This document shows, in pieces, positions 7,694-15,388 of a stretch of 15,388 nucleotides of DNA; within the stretch, counting starts at the first letter, position 1, and each line of letters starts with the position of its first letter. Source of the stretch: ANME-2 cluster archaeon (GTDB lineage: Archaea; Halobacteriota; Methanosarcinia; Methanosarcinales; Methanogasteraceae). The stretch is from contig PIXW01000007.1 in the NCBI GenBank assembly GCA_003601535.1, positions 1 to 15,388 on the forward strand, in the 5' to 3' direction. Made by a program: the position numbers and the translations under genes. The notes beneath the pieces are model-generated. The model did no database searches and had not been told where the DNA came from. It saw only the letters and a program-made list of their open reading frames with translations.

Positions 7694-9621
7694 AATTCAA
7701 ACTGGTATCGGATTTCAAGCCAAAAGGTTCGCAGCCAGAAGCAATAGAAAAGCTGGTTGCAGGCATACGAAAGAATCACAACTATCAGACGCTCCTCGGT
7801 GTGACTGGCTCAGGAAAGACGTTTACAATAGCTAATGTCATAAGCAAGGTTCAGAAGCCAACGCTCGTTCTCGTACACAACAAGACGCTTGCAGCCCAGC
7901 TGTACAGTGAGTTCAAGGAATTCTTCCCTGAGAACCGGGTTGAGTATTTCGTGTCATATTACGACTTCTATCAGCCAGAGTCCTACATTCCGCAGAAGGA
8001 TCAGTACATAGAGAAGGACGCGCAGATAAATCCCAGGATCGAGCAGATGAGGCTCGCTGCAACCGCATCACTGTCCTCAAGAAAGGACGTGATCGTCGTC
8101 TCGTCGGTCTCGTGCATATACGGCATCGGAGCTCCTGAGACGTTTCGGAAGATGGGTTTTGAGATAACGGTCGGGCAGGAGATCCCAAGAAACAAATTTC
8201 TAAGAAGGCTTATAGAGATACAGTTCGAGAGAAACGATATCGAACTGATGCCAGGGAGATTCAGGGTCAAAGGGGATACGATCGATTTTATCCCAGGGTA
8301 TTTCAACAATATCATACGTGTGGAGATGTTCGGTGATCGTATCGAGACGATCGCTGAGATCGACAAGAATACAGGAAATGTGATTGAGAAATTTAAATAT
8401 TTCTTTATCTATCCTGCAAGACACTTTGTGATCCCCGAGGACAGAATCAGGGAAGCGATAGCATCGATAAAAGAGGAACTTGAGAGGAATCTCCCAACAC
8501 TCGGGATGATTGAAGCTCACAGGTTGAAGCAGAGGACGCTCTACGATATCGAGATGATCGAGGAGACTGGCTTTTGCAAGGGGATCGAGAACTATTCGCT
8601 CCACTTCGATGGGAGAAAGAAGGGAGAGAAGCCTTATTCTCTTCTTGATTACTTTGGAAACGATTTTCTGATCATAATCGATGAGAGCCACCAGACGATC
8701 CCGCAGCTCCACGGGATGTACAACGGGGATTACGCCAGAAAGAAGAGTCTGGTGGATTATGGTTTCAGGCTGCAAACAGCACTTGACAACCGCCCCCTCA
8801 GGTTTGACGAGTTTGAAGAGTATATGAAGCGAAATACGGTGATCTTCATGTCGGCAACACCAGGGAAGTATGAACGGCAGGTGTCCGGGCAGGTGGTTGA
8901 GCAGATCATAAGACCCACAGGTCTTGTTGATCCAGAGGTCTTTGTGCGACCTGTTACCGGTCAGATCGATGATCTGAAGAGCGAAATTGATGCTACAGTA
9001 AAACGCGGTGAGCGCATCCTTGTTACAACGATTACAAAGAGGCTTGCCGAGGAATTAACAGAATATCTTGCAGAATGCGGGATAAAGACAAGATACCTCC
9101 ATTCCGATATCGATACGCTTGAACGAACCGAGATAATAAGAGAGCTCCGGTTGGGGAAGTTTGACGTTCTCGTCGGGATAAATCTCCTGAGAGAAGGGCT
9201 CGATATACCTGAGGTCGGGTTCATCGGAATCCTTGATGCTGACAAGGAGGGCTTCCTGCGGGACACGAAAAGCCTGATACAGACGATAGGGCGGGCTGCG
9301 CGGAATGTGAACTCAACGGTGGTGCTGTATGCGGATACCATGACCGATTCGATACGGCATGCCGTAGCCGAGACGAAGCGGCGGAGGATGCTTCAGATCG
9401 AGTACAACAGGGAGCATGGAATCGTTCCTGCGACTATTGTGAAGGCGATAAAGGAGAAGGAGATCGAGATAAAGGATGTGAAACACATACCAAAGAAGGA
9501 TATCCCGAATCTCCTGATCGAGATCGAGGCAGAGATGAGGGAAGCAGCAGACAAACTCGATTTTGAGAGGGCTATCGCGCTCCGGGATAAGATTGCTGCG
9601 CTCAAGAAGAGGGTTGGGTGA
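7690..9621 (+). CDS. uvrB: Excinuclease ABC subunit UvrB (helicase-like damage verification)
   Basis: UvrB receives damaged DNA from UvrA, verifies the lesion by ATP-driven strand separation and recruits UvrC. The 643-aa protein is complete: Walker A GVTGSGKT (37-44), the damage-probing beta-hairpin region YFVSYYDFYQPESYIPQKD (86-104), DESH box (331-334), motif III MSATPGKYE (387-395), helicase motifs V and VI (GINLLREGLDIPE 496-508; QTIGRAARN 531-539), and a C-terminal UVR coiled coil (EMREAADKLDFERAIALRDK, about 615-634) that pairs with the UVR of UvrC. The start overlaps the uvrC stop by 4 bp (ATGA), and a weak SD (AAGGA, 7676-7680) lies 9 nt upstream, so uvrC-uvrB are surely co-translated. 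The 3' end converges on cbiB with a 29-bp gap and no clear terminator. Confidence 0.98.
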   Translation: MKFKLVSDFKPKGSQPEAIEKLVAGIRKNHNYQTLLGVTGSGKTFTIANVISKVQKPTLVLVHNKTLAAQLYSEFKEFFPENRVEYFVSYYDFYQPESYIPQKDQYIEKDAQINPRIEQMRLAATASLSSRKDVIVVSSVSCIYGIGAPETFRKMGFEITVGQEIPRNKFLRRLIEIQFERNDIELMPGRFRVKGDTIDFIPGYFNNIIRVEMFGDRIETIAEIDKNTGNVIEKFKYFFIYPARHFVIPEDRIREAIASIKEELERNLPTLGMIEAHRLKQRTLYDIEMIEETGFCKGIENYSLHFDGRKKGEKPYSLLDYFGNDFLIIIDESHQTIPQLHGMYNGDYARKKSLVDYGFRLQTALDNRPLRFDEFEEYMKRNTVIFMSATPGKYERQVSGQVVEQIIRPTGLVDPEVFVRPVTGQIDDLKSEIDATVKRGERILVTTITKRLAEELTEYLAECGIKTRYLHSDIDTLERTEIIRELRLGKFDVLVGINLLREGLDIPEVGFIGILDADKEGFLRDTKSLIQTIGRAARNVNSTVVLYADTMTDSIRHAVAETKRRRMLQIEYNREHGIVPATIVKAIKEKEIEIKDVKHIPKKDIPNLLIEIEAEMREAADKLDFERAIALRDKIAALKKRVG

Positions 9622-9650
9622 TTAATCTGCCATCAGTCTCTCTACAATCT

Positions 9651-10562
9651 TCAGATCGGCAGCAGCAACCCCATCACAACCGCCACAATCAGAATAAACG
9701 AGGCAATCAGCACGATCCGGTTCGCCTGAAGGATCTGCTGCGGGTCAGGGTCAGGATATTCACTGCCAAGAACGTAACTTCCAGGTTTCTCAAGTCTGCA
9801 CGAAAGCGCACCAGCAATAGCTGCCATCGGAAATCCTGAGTTCGGAGATGCCGGGCATGCGTGGTCACGTATACAGGTTTTGAGTGCTGATACCGGACTA
9901 TACGGGACGGATGCGATGAGAATTACGAAAACAGACAATCTTGCAGGAATCCAGTTGACGATATCGTCCAGTCTTGCAGATACGAAACCGATCTTGCGGA
10001 ACCGCTCGTTTTTGTATCCGACCATCGAGTCGAGTGTATTGATTGCTTTGTACGCAAGGGCGCCAGAAATTCCGAATAATGCATAATAGAGTATCGGTGA
10101 GAGGATACCGTCCACAAAGTTCTCAGCAGTCGATTCGATCGCCGCCGACGCAATTCTGTGCGAGTCAAGTGTCGTTGTGTCCCTGCTTACAAGCGAGATC
10201 AAGTCTTTTCTTGCGCTCTTGTGATCGTTTGCAGAGAGATCCTTGTAGATCAGATTCGAAGAACTGATAAGCGATCGTATCGAGAATGTCGATTTCAAAA
10301 AGTACGCCATCATGAAGAGACCGGTGATGGGGAGATGTGCGGTTATGTGCGTCAGTAGAATCCCAACAACAAGAGCGCATGACACACAGATCAACGCCAG
10401 CATCAATCCGGATACGTATTTCCATCGCACACGCTCGCATATTCTGGATGTCTGCCGTATCAGCGCACCGAGCCATACCACTGGATGGATAGTTCCTGGC
10501 ATCTCACCGAATAGTATGTCCATCGCAACCGCAAGAAGCAGTACCTGTATGTGAAGGTTCAT
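9651..10562 (-). CDS. cbiB: Adenosylcobinamide-phosphate synthase CbiB/CobD (cobalamin biosynthesis)
   Basis: CbiB is the membrane protein that joins adenosylcobyric acid to the aminopropanol (phosphate) arm in B12 synthesis. The ATG at 10562 gives 303 aa with the classic N-terminus MNLHIQVLLLAVAMDILFGE and MPGTIHPVVWLG. A longer frame to 10658 would overlap mre11 and adds an atypical 32-residue extension, so it is rejected. Family motifs: SRDTTTLDSHRIASAAIES (127-145) with AEN, NTLDSMVGYKNERFRKIG (175-192), ARLDDIVNWIPAR (196-208), SPNSGFPMAA (239-248). Hydrophobic segments at about 4-20, 50-72, 151-172, 205-221 and 281-303 fit an integral membrane protein. It is a single gene with no other cobalamin genes in view, diverging from mre11 and converging with uvrB. 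Confidence 0.95.
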   Translation of the reverse strand: MNLHIQVLLLAVAMDILFGEMPGTIHPVVWLGALIRQTSRICERVRWKYVSGLMLALICVSCALVVGILLTHITAHLPITGLFMMAYFLKSTFSIRSLISSSNLIYKDLSANDHKSARKDLISLVSRDTTTLDSHRIASAAIESTAENFVDGILSPILYYALFGISGALAYKAINTLDSMVGYKNERFRKIGFVSARLDDIVNWIPARLSVFVILIASVPYSPVSALKTCIRDHACPASPNSGFPMAAIAGALSCRLEKPGSYVLGSEYPDPDPQQILQANRIVLIASFILIVAVVMGLLLPI

Positions 10563-10590
10563 GGATCTTCCTATACCAAGGTCTGATATC

Positions 10591-10601
10591 GATATATTAA
10601 T
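10591..10601. promoter_or_regulatory. Shared, nearly symmetric TATA box between cbiB and mre11
   Basis: The only strongly AT-rich element in the 66-bp gap is GATATATTAAT, whose core ATATATTA (10592-10599) is centred at 10595.5. That is exactly midway between the cbiB ATG (10562) and the mre11 ATG (10629). From it, initiation 25-27 bp away in either direction would give leaders of about 6-8 nt, and neither gene has a convincing SD. A single bidirectional promoter element is the simplest reading. Confidence 0.5.
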
Positions 10602-10628
10602 GTGTTTGTGAACGAAGAGCACGTACCA

Positions 10629-11903
10629 ATGAACTTCGTGCATGCGAGTGATTTCCATCTCGGGTATGTCCAGTACGGTCTTGCGGAGCGGTTCAAGGAT
10701 TTTGCACGCGCTTTCGACCGGGTTGCTCGCTATACGATCGAATCAGATGCGGAATTTCTACTCATAGCCGGAGATCTCTTCCATAAAAGGAATATCAATG
10801 CACCAACATATCTGCAGGCGTATAAGATCCTGAGGAAGTTAAAAGAACACAATATTCCGGTGTATGCGATCGAGGGAAACCATGATCTTGCGTATCGCCG
10901 GGATGTGAACGGATGGATGCAGATCCTTGATGCGCAGGGGTTACTGCGATTGATCCGGATCAAACCGGTGGAGCAACACGGGATCAAACTGATGGGGGAT
11001 TTCATTGATATCGATGGTGCACGCATCTTCGGTGTCAAATACATTGGATCGCAGACCCGGAGTGCGATACCTGATATCGCAGGAGAGATCGAAACGATCA
11101 ATGACATATTCGGTAAACCGGATTATACGATTCTTATGATGCACTTTGGGATGGAGGGGATACTCAGTACGACCGGCATCGGGGAGTTATCCTACAATTC
11201 CCTGATTCCGTTACGTGATGTGGTCGATTATCTTGCGCTCGGACATTATCATATAAGATACGAGTACGGTGGATGGATATTCAATGGAGGAAGCTGCGAG
11301 ATGGTCTCGATGGCTGAACATAATAAGCCAAAGGGGTTCTACCATGTCGTGGATGGTGAAGCATCGTTCCAGAGGGCAAAACCACGCCATGTTGAGCGGT
11401 TCGGCATCGATACCAGTGGAATACGATCCATTCCTGATCTGTACAACAATATCCAATCGGTCGTCGATGGAGTTCCCCGCGGGGATGCAAAACCGCTCGT
11501 AGAGATTACACTACATGGCGATCTAAAATTCCCTAAAACAGAGATATCCATCGAAAAAATAAGAAAAAAAGTTTCTGATCGGCTCGATCCACTATGGGTC
11601 AATGTGCGGATCATCGATACGAAGGAGCCGATCAGCGTTGATAACCATGACATCTCCAGAGCAGAGATCGAACGATCGGTTATCGAAGAGATGGTCAAGG
11701 GCACACCTTATCGAAATCATTTGAACGATGTCACGGATATGGTCATCGAGGCGAAACAACTCGCTGTTACCGGGACTGATCCGCGGATCATTCTTGAGCG
11801 CATGAAAAACTCGTATGGTGTGGTTAAACCTAAAAATAAGGAACAGATCGATCTGCCATTTGGTAGAGGCGGAACTGGGGCGGGTGAGACAGATGTGGAT
11901 TAA
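10629..11903 (+). CDS. mre11: DNA double-strand break repair nuclease Mre11
   Basis: Mre11 is the Mn-dependent nuclease of the Mre11-Rad50 complex that tethers and resects DNA ends. The ATG at 10629 gives 424 aa beginning MNFVHASDFHLG; a GTG at 10602 would add nine residues of no family resemblance. Phosphoesterase motifs are all present: D8/H10 (SDFHLG), D49 (AGDLFHKR), N84/H85 (EGNHD), H172 (MHFGMEG), H206/H208 (LGHYH). After the roughly 250-aa nuclease core come a capping region and a Rad50-binding helical section (about 330-400), then a Gly-rich tail (GRGGTGAG). The last 11 bp overlap rad50. The adjoining HerA helicase and NurA nuclease genes common in archaeal mre11 operons are not present here. 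Confidence 0.95.
   Translation: MNFVHASDFHLGYVQYGLAERFKDFARAFDRVARYTIESDAEFLLIAGDLFHKRNINAPTYLQAYKILRKLKEHNIPVYAIEGNHDLAYRRDVNGWMQILDAQGLLRLIRIKPVEQHGIKLMGDFIDIDGARIFGVKYIGSQTRSAIPDIAGEIETINDIFGKPDYTILMMHFGMEGILSTTGIGELSYNSLIPLRDVVDYLALGHYHIRYEYGGWIFNGGSCEMVSMAEHNKPKGFYHVVDGEASFQRAKPRHVERFGIDTSGIRSIPDLYNNIQSVVDGVPRGDAKPLVEITLHGDLKFPKTEISIEKIRKKVSDRLDPLWVNVRIIDTKEPISVDNHDISRAEIERSVIEEMVKGTPYRNHLNDVTDMVIEAKQLAVTGTDPRIILERMKNSYGVVKPKNKEQIDLPFGRGGTGAGETDVD
11883..11887 (+). promoter_or_regulatory. Shine-Dalgarno site of rad50 inside mre11
   Basis: GGTGA, 5 nt before the ATG at 11893, lies within the last codons of mre11. It fixes the rad50 start at 11893 rather than the upstream in-frame GTG at 11815 and suggests coupled translation of the pair. 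Confidence 0.6.
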
Positions 11904-14640
11904 TTCAGTCGAACTCCGGAATATCAAATCATACCGGAACGAGACCATCCGGTTCAAACCAGGGGTCAATGGCATCAGCGGGGAGAATGGTGCTGGCAAG
12001 ACAACAATCCTTGAGAGCATCGGATTTGCGCTCTTTGACGAGCTCCCATACAGCAAAAAGGAGTTCCTGCGGAAGGGAGAGAAGACCGGAGAAGTCAGAG
12101 TTCATGTCGTTGCGTCTGATGATCTGGAATATGTGATTACACGGTCGGTTAAGGGTGAGTATAGTGTCGAATCATCGATCGGGCGGATTGCAGTCGGAAA
12201 GGTCGATGTACAGGACTGGATCGTGGAGAATCTTTTCGGTGGTGTCCTGGGTCCAGGTGACCTCTCGCCCATATTCGAGAATGCTGTCGGGGTTCCGCAG
12301 GGAACGTTCACGTCATCGTTCCTTTCAACTCCAGCGGTGAGAAAAAAGGTTTTTGACAATATTCTCCGGGTGGAGGAGTACAGGAGAGCATTCGAGAACC
12401 TTGGCGACGTCTCAAAGATCATCAAAACCGAGATTGAGAGTCTGAAAAATGAGTATCATGAACTGAAGGGCGGCACCGCCAAATATGACGAGCTTAAAGA
12501 GGACTACGAGGGTGAACGAATCAGAGTTTCGGAGATAAAGGAAGATATAACCAAACTGGAGAAACAGTTAAAGCAATTGCAACTGAAGAGGGACGATCTG
12601 GGTAAAAGGAAGGAATTGATCGATTCTACAGAGAAAGAAGTGGAGAAGATGGGAAGAGATGTTGAAGAGCTGAAAAAACACCTTACCATCGCAAAAAAAC
12701 AGCTGGAAGATTCTCTGATCGCAAAAAAAGTACTCGAGGATACGATAGATGCAAAGGAAAAGTATCTGGATGCACAGAAACGATTGAAGGAATTGGGTGA
12801 AGAGAGGAAGAAACGGGACCGTATCGAGAAGCAGATGCGTGAGCAGGAGACTAAGCTAAAGCAGATGGAAACAGAACTGGAAAGAAAGAATGCTCTGCTG
12901 AACGAACTGGAAAATAATAAAAAGTCACTGAAAGAGATCGAACCACTGGTGAAAAAGCAGCAGCAGCTTGAAAAACAGATAAAGGATGCGGAAGACAGAA
13001 TAAGAGAGATTATTTTGATAGAATCGGATATCAGCGATCTGAAAAAGTCGATAGAAGAATTCAAAACGCTTTCAGAGAATTTGAGAGAGATTGAGGGGAA
13101 GCAGAAGGAGATCGAACCAGATGTGAAGAAACAGGAGGAACTCGAAAGCAAGAAACATACTATAACTGGAAAGCGATCTGCTATCGCTTCCGAGATAAAG
13201 AAGATACGGATGAAGAAGGGGGAGACTGGGGATACAAACCTGTGCCCGATTCTTGACGGGGTTAAATGCGCTGCGGTCAGCAGTTTTTCTGATTATTTTG
13301 AAAATAGGCTCAATGAAAGAGATAACGAACTAAGATCCACAAAAGATGAACTTAAACGGATTGAGAAAGAATTAAAAGACCTGAACAATCCAAAAAAGAG
13401 GATGGAGGTCTACAAATCCAGAATATCAGAGATAACAGGACAGTTAAAAAAGAGATCTGATGTGCAGGATGGATTGAAGCAACGTCAGAGCGATCTGAAA
13501 AAATCCCATGAGGCGTTCAGAGAGCGATATTCTCAGTATCTGCCCTCCATTCAGGATGCACCTGAATTGCGCGAGAAGATGGAGAAGGTAATAGGGATCA
13601 TGGAGACTGAATTGAAGGAACTGAACGATCCTATGCAGCAGGCATCGAAGATGGATGCGCTGATCGATGCCAGAACAAAAGAACTGGAGAGGATAAAAGT
13701 CGACGATAACGCCATAAAACTGGAGAAATCTAAATTATTCGAGATAAGGTTGGGATTATCTGAATTTTCAGACCTCGATTCCAGGGAGAAGGATGCGAGG
13801 AAGATCATGCAGGACTGCGAACCATATTACAGAAGATATCTGCAAAATGAGAAGAATGCGGATAATGCGGATGCGCATCAGCGTAAATGCGACGAATTGA
13901 GCAGCGAAATTTCGAAGAAGATATCAGAGAGGGAGCATCTCGTTAAGGATCTGACCGAATATAGATCGATGTTCGATTATGAAGTATTTGAACGAGTGAA
14001 CAGGGAGTACGAACAGAGAAATATCGAACTTGGAAGCAAGAGGACCGAGTATACGCTGATATCAAAGAACCTCGAAAGATTAAAAAACGATCTTAAAGAT
14101 ATGGAGTCTCTGATCAGGAAAAAAGAAGAACTGAAAAGAGAGTGTGAATCGAAGAGAGGTTTCTGGAGTTACGTCGAGTTCATAAGAACAACACTCAAGG
14201 ATTCTGCTCAGTTGGTCGCAGGAAAATTAATTAAAAACATAGGGGAGGAGGCTAACCGGATATACTGCGAGATCATCAACGATTACACGCAGGAACTCAG
14301 ATGGACGCACGACTATGCCATCGTCATAACAGAGCATGGTGAGGAGAAGGAGTTCAATCAACTCAGTGGTGGGGAACAGATGTGTTCTTCGCTTGCGGCG
14401 CGTTTCGCATTATTAAAGGTACTCTCCGGGTGTGATGTTGTATTTCTTGACGAACCGACCCAGAATATGGATGAGATACGAAGAGAGAAACTTTCGGAAC
14501 AGATACTGAACATATCAGGATTCAAACAGATTTTTGTTATATCTCATGACGATACATTCAATGAGAAGTACGAGAACGTGATCACGGTGCAGAAGATCAA
14601 TGGGGAGAGCAGAGTTACGAGCGATGGTGTGGTATCATGA
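11893..14640 (+). CDS. rad50: DNA double-strand break repair ATPase Rad50 with non-canonical Cys-X7-Cys hook
   Basis: Rad50 is the SMC-like ATPase partner of Mre11. The 915-aa protein starts MWINSVELRNIKSYRNETI and has Walker A GENGAGKTT (30-38), a Q-loop region (GVPQGTFTSSFL), a long charged coiled coil (about 165-445), an apex, a return coil (about 470-770), the signature LSGGEQ (824-829), and Walker B/D-loop FLDEPTQNMD (851-860). The apex is CPILDGVKC (C451, C459), at the exact midpoint of the chain. Canonical Rad50 has CXXC there, two copies of which bind one Zn between molecules; I find no CXXC anywhere in this protein. ATPase motifs are intact, so it is presumably functional. The Q-loop and hook recall, from memory, an SbcC/SMC-like ATPase group also found in bacteria, so this may be a divergent branch of the family. 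Confidence 0.93.
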   Translation: MWINSVELRNIKSYRNETIRFKPGVNGISGENGAGKTTILESIGFALFDELPYSKKEFLRKGEKTGEVRVHVVASDDLEYVITRSVKGEYSVESSIGRIAVGKVDVQDWIVENLFGGVLGPGDLSPIFENAVGVPQGTFTSSFLSTPAVRKKVFDNILRVEEYRRAFENLGDVSKIIKTEIESLKNEYHELKGGTAKYDELKEDYEGERIRVSEIKEDITKLEKQLKQLQLKRDDLGKRKELIDSTEKEVEKMGRDVEELKKHLTIAKKQLEDSLIAKKVLEDTIDAKEKYLDAQKRLKELGEERKKRDRIEKQMREQETKLKQMETELERKNALLNELENNKKSLKEIEPLVKKQQQLEKQIKDAEDRIREIILIESDISDLKKSIEEFKTLSENLREIEGKQKEIEPDVKKQEELESKKHTITGKRSAIASEIKKIRMKKGETGDTNLCPILDGVKCAAVSSFSDYFENRLNERDNELRSTKDELKRIEKELKDLNNPKKRMEVYKSRISEITGQLKKRSDVQDGLKQRQSDLKKSHEAFRERYSQYLPSIQDAPELREKMEKVIGIMETELKELNDPMQQASKMDALIDARTKELERIKVDDNAIKLEKSKLFEIRLGLSEFSDLDSREKDARKIMQDCEPYYRRYLQNEKNADNADAHQRKCDELSSEISKKISEREHLVKDLTEYRSMFDYEVFERVNREYEQRNIELGSKRTEYTLISKNLERLKNDLKDMESLIRKKEELKRECESKRGFWSYVEFIRTTLKDSAQLVAGKLIKNIGEEANRIYCEIINDYTQELRWTHDYAIVITEHGEEKEFNQLSGGEQMCSSLAARFALLKVLSGCDVVFLDEPTQNMDEIRREKLSEQILNISGFKQIFVISHDDTFNEKYENVITVQKINGESRVTSDGVVS

Positions 14641-15388
14641 TCAGATTCACAAAGTTGCATGGGAACGGAAACGACTTCATCTTAATCGACGAATACGATG
14701 GCGAGGTTGTCCAGGACAAACCCGGTTTCGCTGCGAGATACTGTGACCGCAGGTTCGGGATAGGGGCAGACGGCGTGCTGTTTCTTTCAAAGGCTGATCA
14801 CGCGGATATCAGGATGCGGCTCTTCCAGCCAGACAGATCAGAGGCAGAGATGTGTGGAAACGGCATACGCTGCCTTGTCAGGTACGCAATCGATGAAAAA
14901 TATCTGAATTCGGAAACATGCACCATCGAGACGCTCGCAGGCGTGATGAAAGTCGACGTCGATTCCGGATGGATACGGGTGAATATGGGCACACCTGTAT
15001 ACAGTGGTATCGAATATCCTGGTGGATACGAGGTCCATTCCACAAATACCGGCGTTCCACATGCAGTCATCTTTGTGGATGATCTGAATCTCGCAATCGA
15101 TGAGATCGCACCAGGGATCAGATATGCACCTGTCTTTCCAGAAGGTGCGAACGTGAACTTTGTGAGAATCGAGAATGATCATGAGATCAGGATCAGGACG
15201 TACGAACGGGGTGTGGAACAAGAGACTTTGAGTTGCGGAACAGGCTCTGTTGCATCCGCATTCATCTCCCACAGACTCGGGAGAACCGGTGACCGGGTGA
15301 CTGTGCATACCACAGGCGGAGACTTGCGTGTGACAATCGCGGAGGACGGCGTCGCGTTCATGGAAGGGACAGCTGTGCGGGTGTATGA
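14637..15388 (+). CDS. dapF: Diaminopimelate epimerase DapF (3' end cut off by window)
   Basis: DapF interconverts LL- and meso-diaminopimelate in lysine/DAP synthesis using two cysteines and no cofactor. From the ATG at 14637 the frame runs 250 codons to the edge without a stop (the final bases TGA are out of frame). The N-terminus is MIRFTKLHGNGNDFILID; RRFGIGADGVLFL follows. The first catalytic Cys is C73 in SEAEMCGNGIRC and the second is C200 in TLSCGTGSVASA; the substrate-binding GVPHAV (139-144) and ANVNFV (171-176) are present. EGTAVRVY at the end is close to the normal C-terminus, so about 15-30 residues are missing. The start overlaps the rad50 stop by 4 bp (ATGA), making it the third gene of an mre11-rad50-dapF chain. 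Confidence 0.95.
   Translation, partial: MIRFTKLHGNGNDFILIDEYDGEVVQDKPGFAARYCDRRFGIGADGVLFLSKADHADIRMRLFQPDRSEAEMCGNGIRCLVRYAIDEKYLNSETCTIETLAGVMKVDVDSGWIRVNMGTPVYSGIEYPGGYEVHSTNTGVPHAVIFVDDLNLAIDEIAPGIRYAPVFPEGANVNFVRIENDHEIRIRTYERGVEQETLSCGTGSVASAFISHRLGRTGDRVTVHTTGGDLRVTIAEDGVAFMEGTAVRVY

Noticed and set aside
8200..8775. 191-codon open frame on the minus strand inside uvrB
   Set aside because: It lies wholly antisense to a complete, well-conserved uvrB; no family resemblance; explained by codon bias of the true gene.
10563..10658. Longer cbiB start giving a 335-aa protein
   Set aside because: Would overlap the mre11 start and its promoter and adds a 32-residue extension unlike CbiB; the ATG at 10562 gives the normal N-terminus.
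11815..11892. Longer rad50 start (GTG at 11815)
   Set aside because: The extra 26 residues are mre11 coding sequence read in another frame; the ATG at 11893 has a good SD and the standard Rad50 N-terminus.
12504..13151. 215-codon Ser/Phe-rich open frame on the minus strand inside rad50
   Set aside because: It is the antisense shadow of the Glu/Lys-rich coiled coil (GAA/AAG/AGA codons read as Ser/Phe); no SD, no recognisable domain.
1..15388. Apparent abundance of GATC/CGATCG sites across the window
   Set aside because: Explained by codon choice (GAG ATC, GAT CGx, ATC GAT in Glu/Ile/Asp-rich proteins); I could not count it against a proper expectation.

Overview
The window looks like a chromosomal segment of a euryarchaeon, most likely from the methanogen/ANME-type lineages (Methanomicrobia, Syntrophoarchaeia or relatives; this placement is inference). 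The archaeal markers are the archaeal form of Pus10, an archaeal L11, an Mre11-Rad50 pair, and TATA-like boxes about 27-33 bp upstream of start codons that lack a Shine-Dalgarno sequence (near-leaderless transcripts). UvrA, UvrB and UvrC are bacterial-type excision repair proteins of the kind many mesophilic euryarchaea carry.

Layout. At the left edge, on the minus strand, is the N-terminus of a probable B12-binding/radical SAM protein (2-313, runs off the edge). A 240-bp spacer follows, then the minus-strand pair rpl11-pus10, which overlap by 11 bp (1791-2261 and 554-1801). Divergent from rpl11 is uvrA (2368-5136, +). After uvrA comes about 1 kb of debris: a small C-terminal remnant of a type I restriction HsdR subunit (5133-5279, -) and an AAA/DUF4143-type ATPase without its ATPase domain (5336-6067, -). 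Then uvrC (6143-7693, +) and uvrB (7690-9621, +) are joined by an ATGA overlap. The cobalamin gene cbiB (9651-10562, -) converges on uvrB. Divergent from it is a tightly overlapping plus-strand chain mre11 (10629-11903), rad50 (11893-14640) and dapF (14637 to the right edge, partial).

How the genes work together. Most of the window is a DNA-repair neighbourhood. UvrA and UvrB find bulky lesions and UvrC makes the cuts. Mre11-Rad50 processes double-strand ends. Embedded in it are translation genes (L11 in the ribosomal GTPase centre; Pus10 making pseudouridine 54/55 in tRNA), one cobalamin gene, and a lysine/DAP-pathway gene riding at the end of the mre11-rad50 operon.

Main points of interest. 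(1) A decayed defence-type island (HsdR scrap plus decapitated DUF4143 ATPase) splits uvrA from uvrCB. (2) Rad50 has no CXXC zinc hook; a Cys-X7-Cys motif sits at the exact middle of the protein. (3) UvrC ends right after its nuclease domain and has no helix-hairpin-helix domain. (4) One AT box lies at the exact midpoint of the 66-bp gap between the cbiB and mre11 start codons. (5) rpl11 stands apart from its usual ribosomal partners. I see no tRNA, rRNA, CRISPR array or intact insertion sequence. I did not find a wholly new system; the strongest unusual signals are the Rad50 hook and the repair-locus debris.
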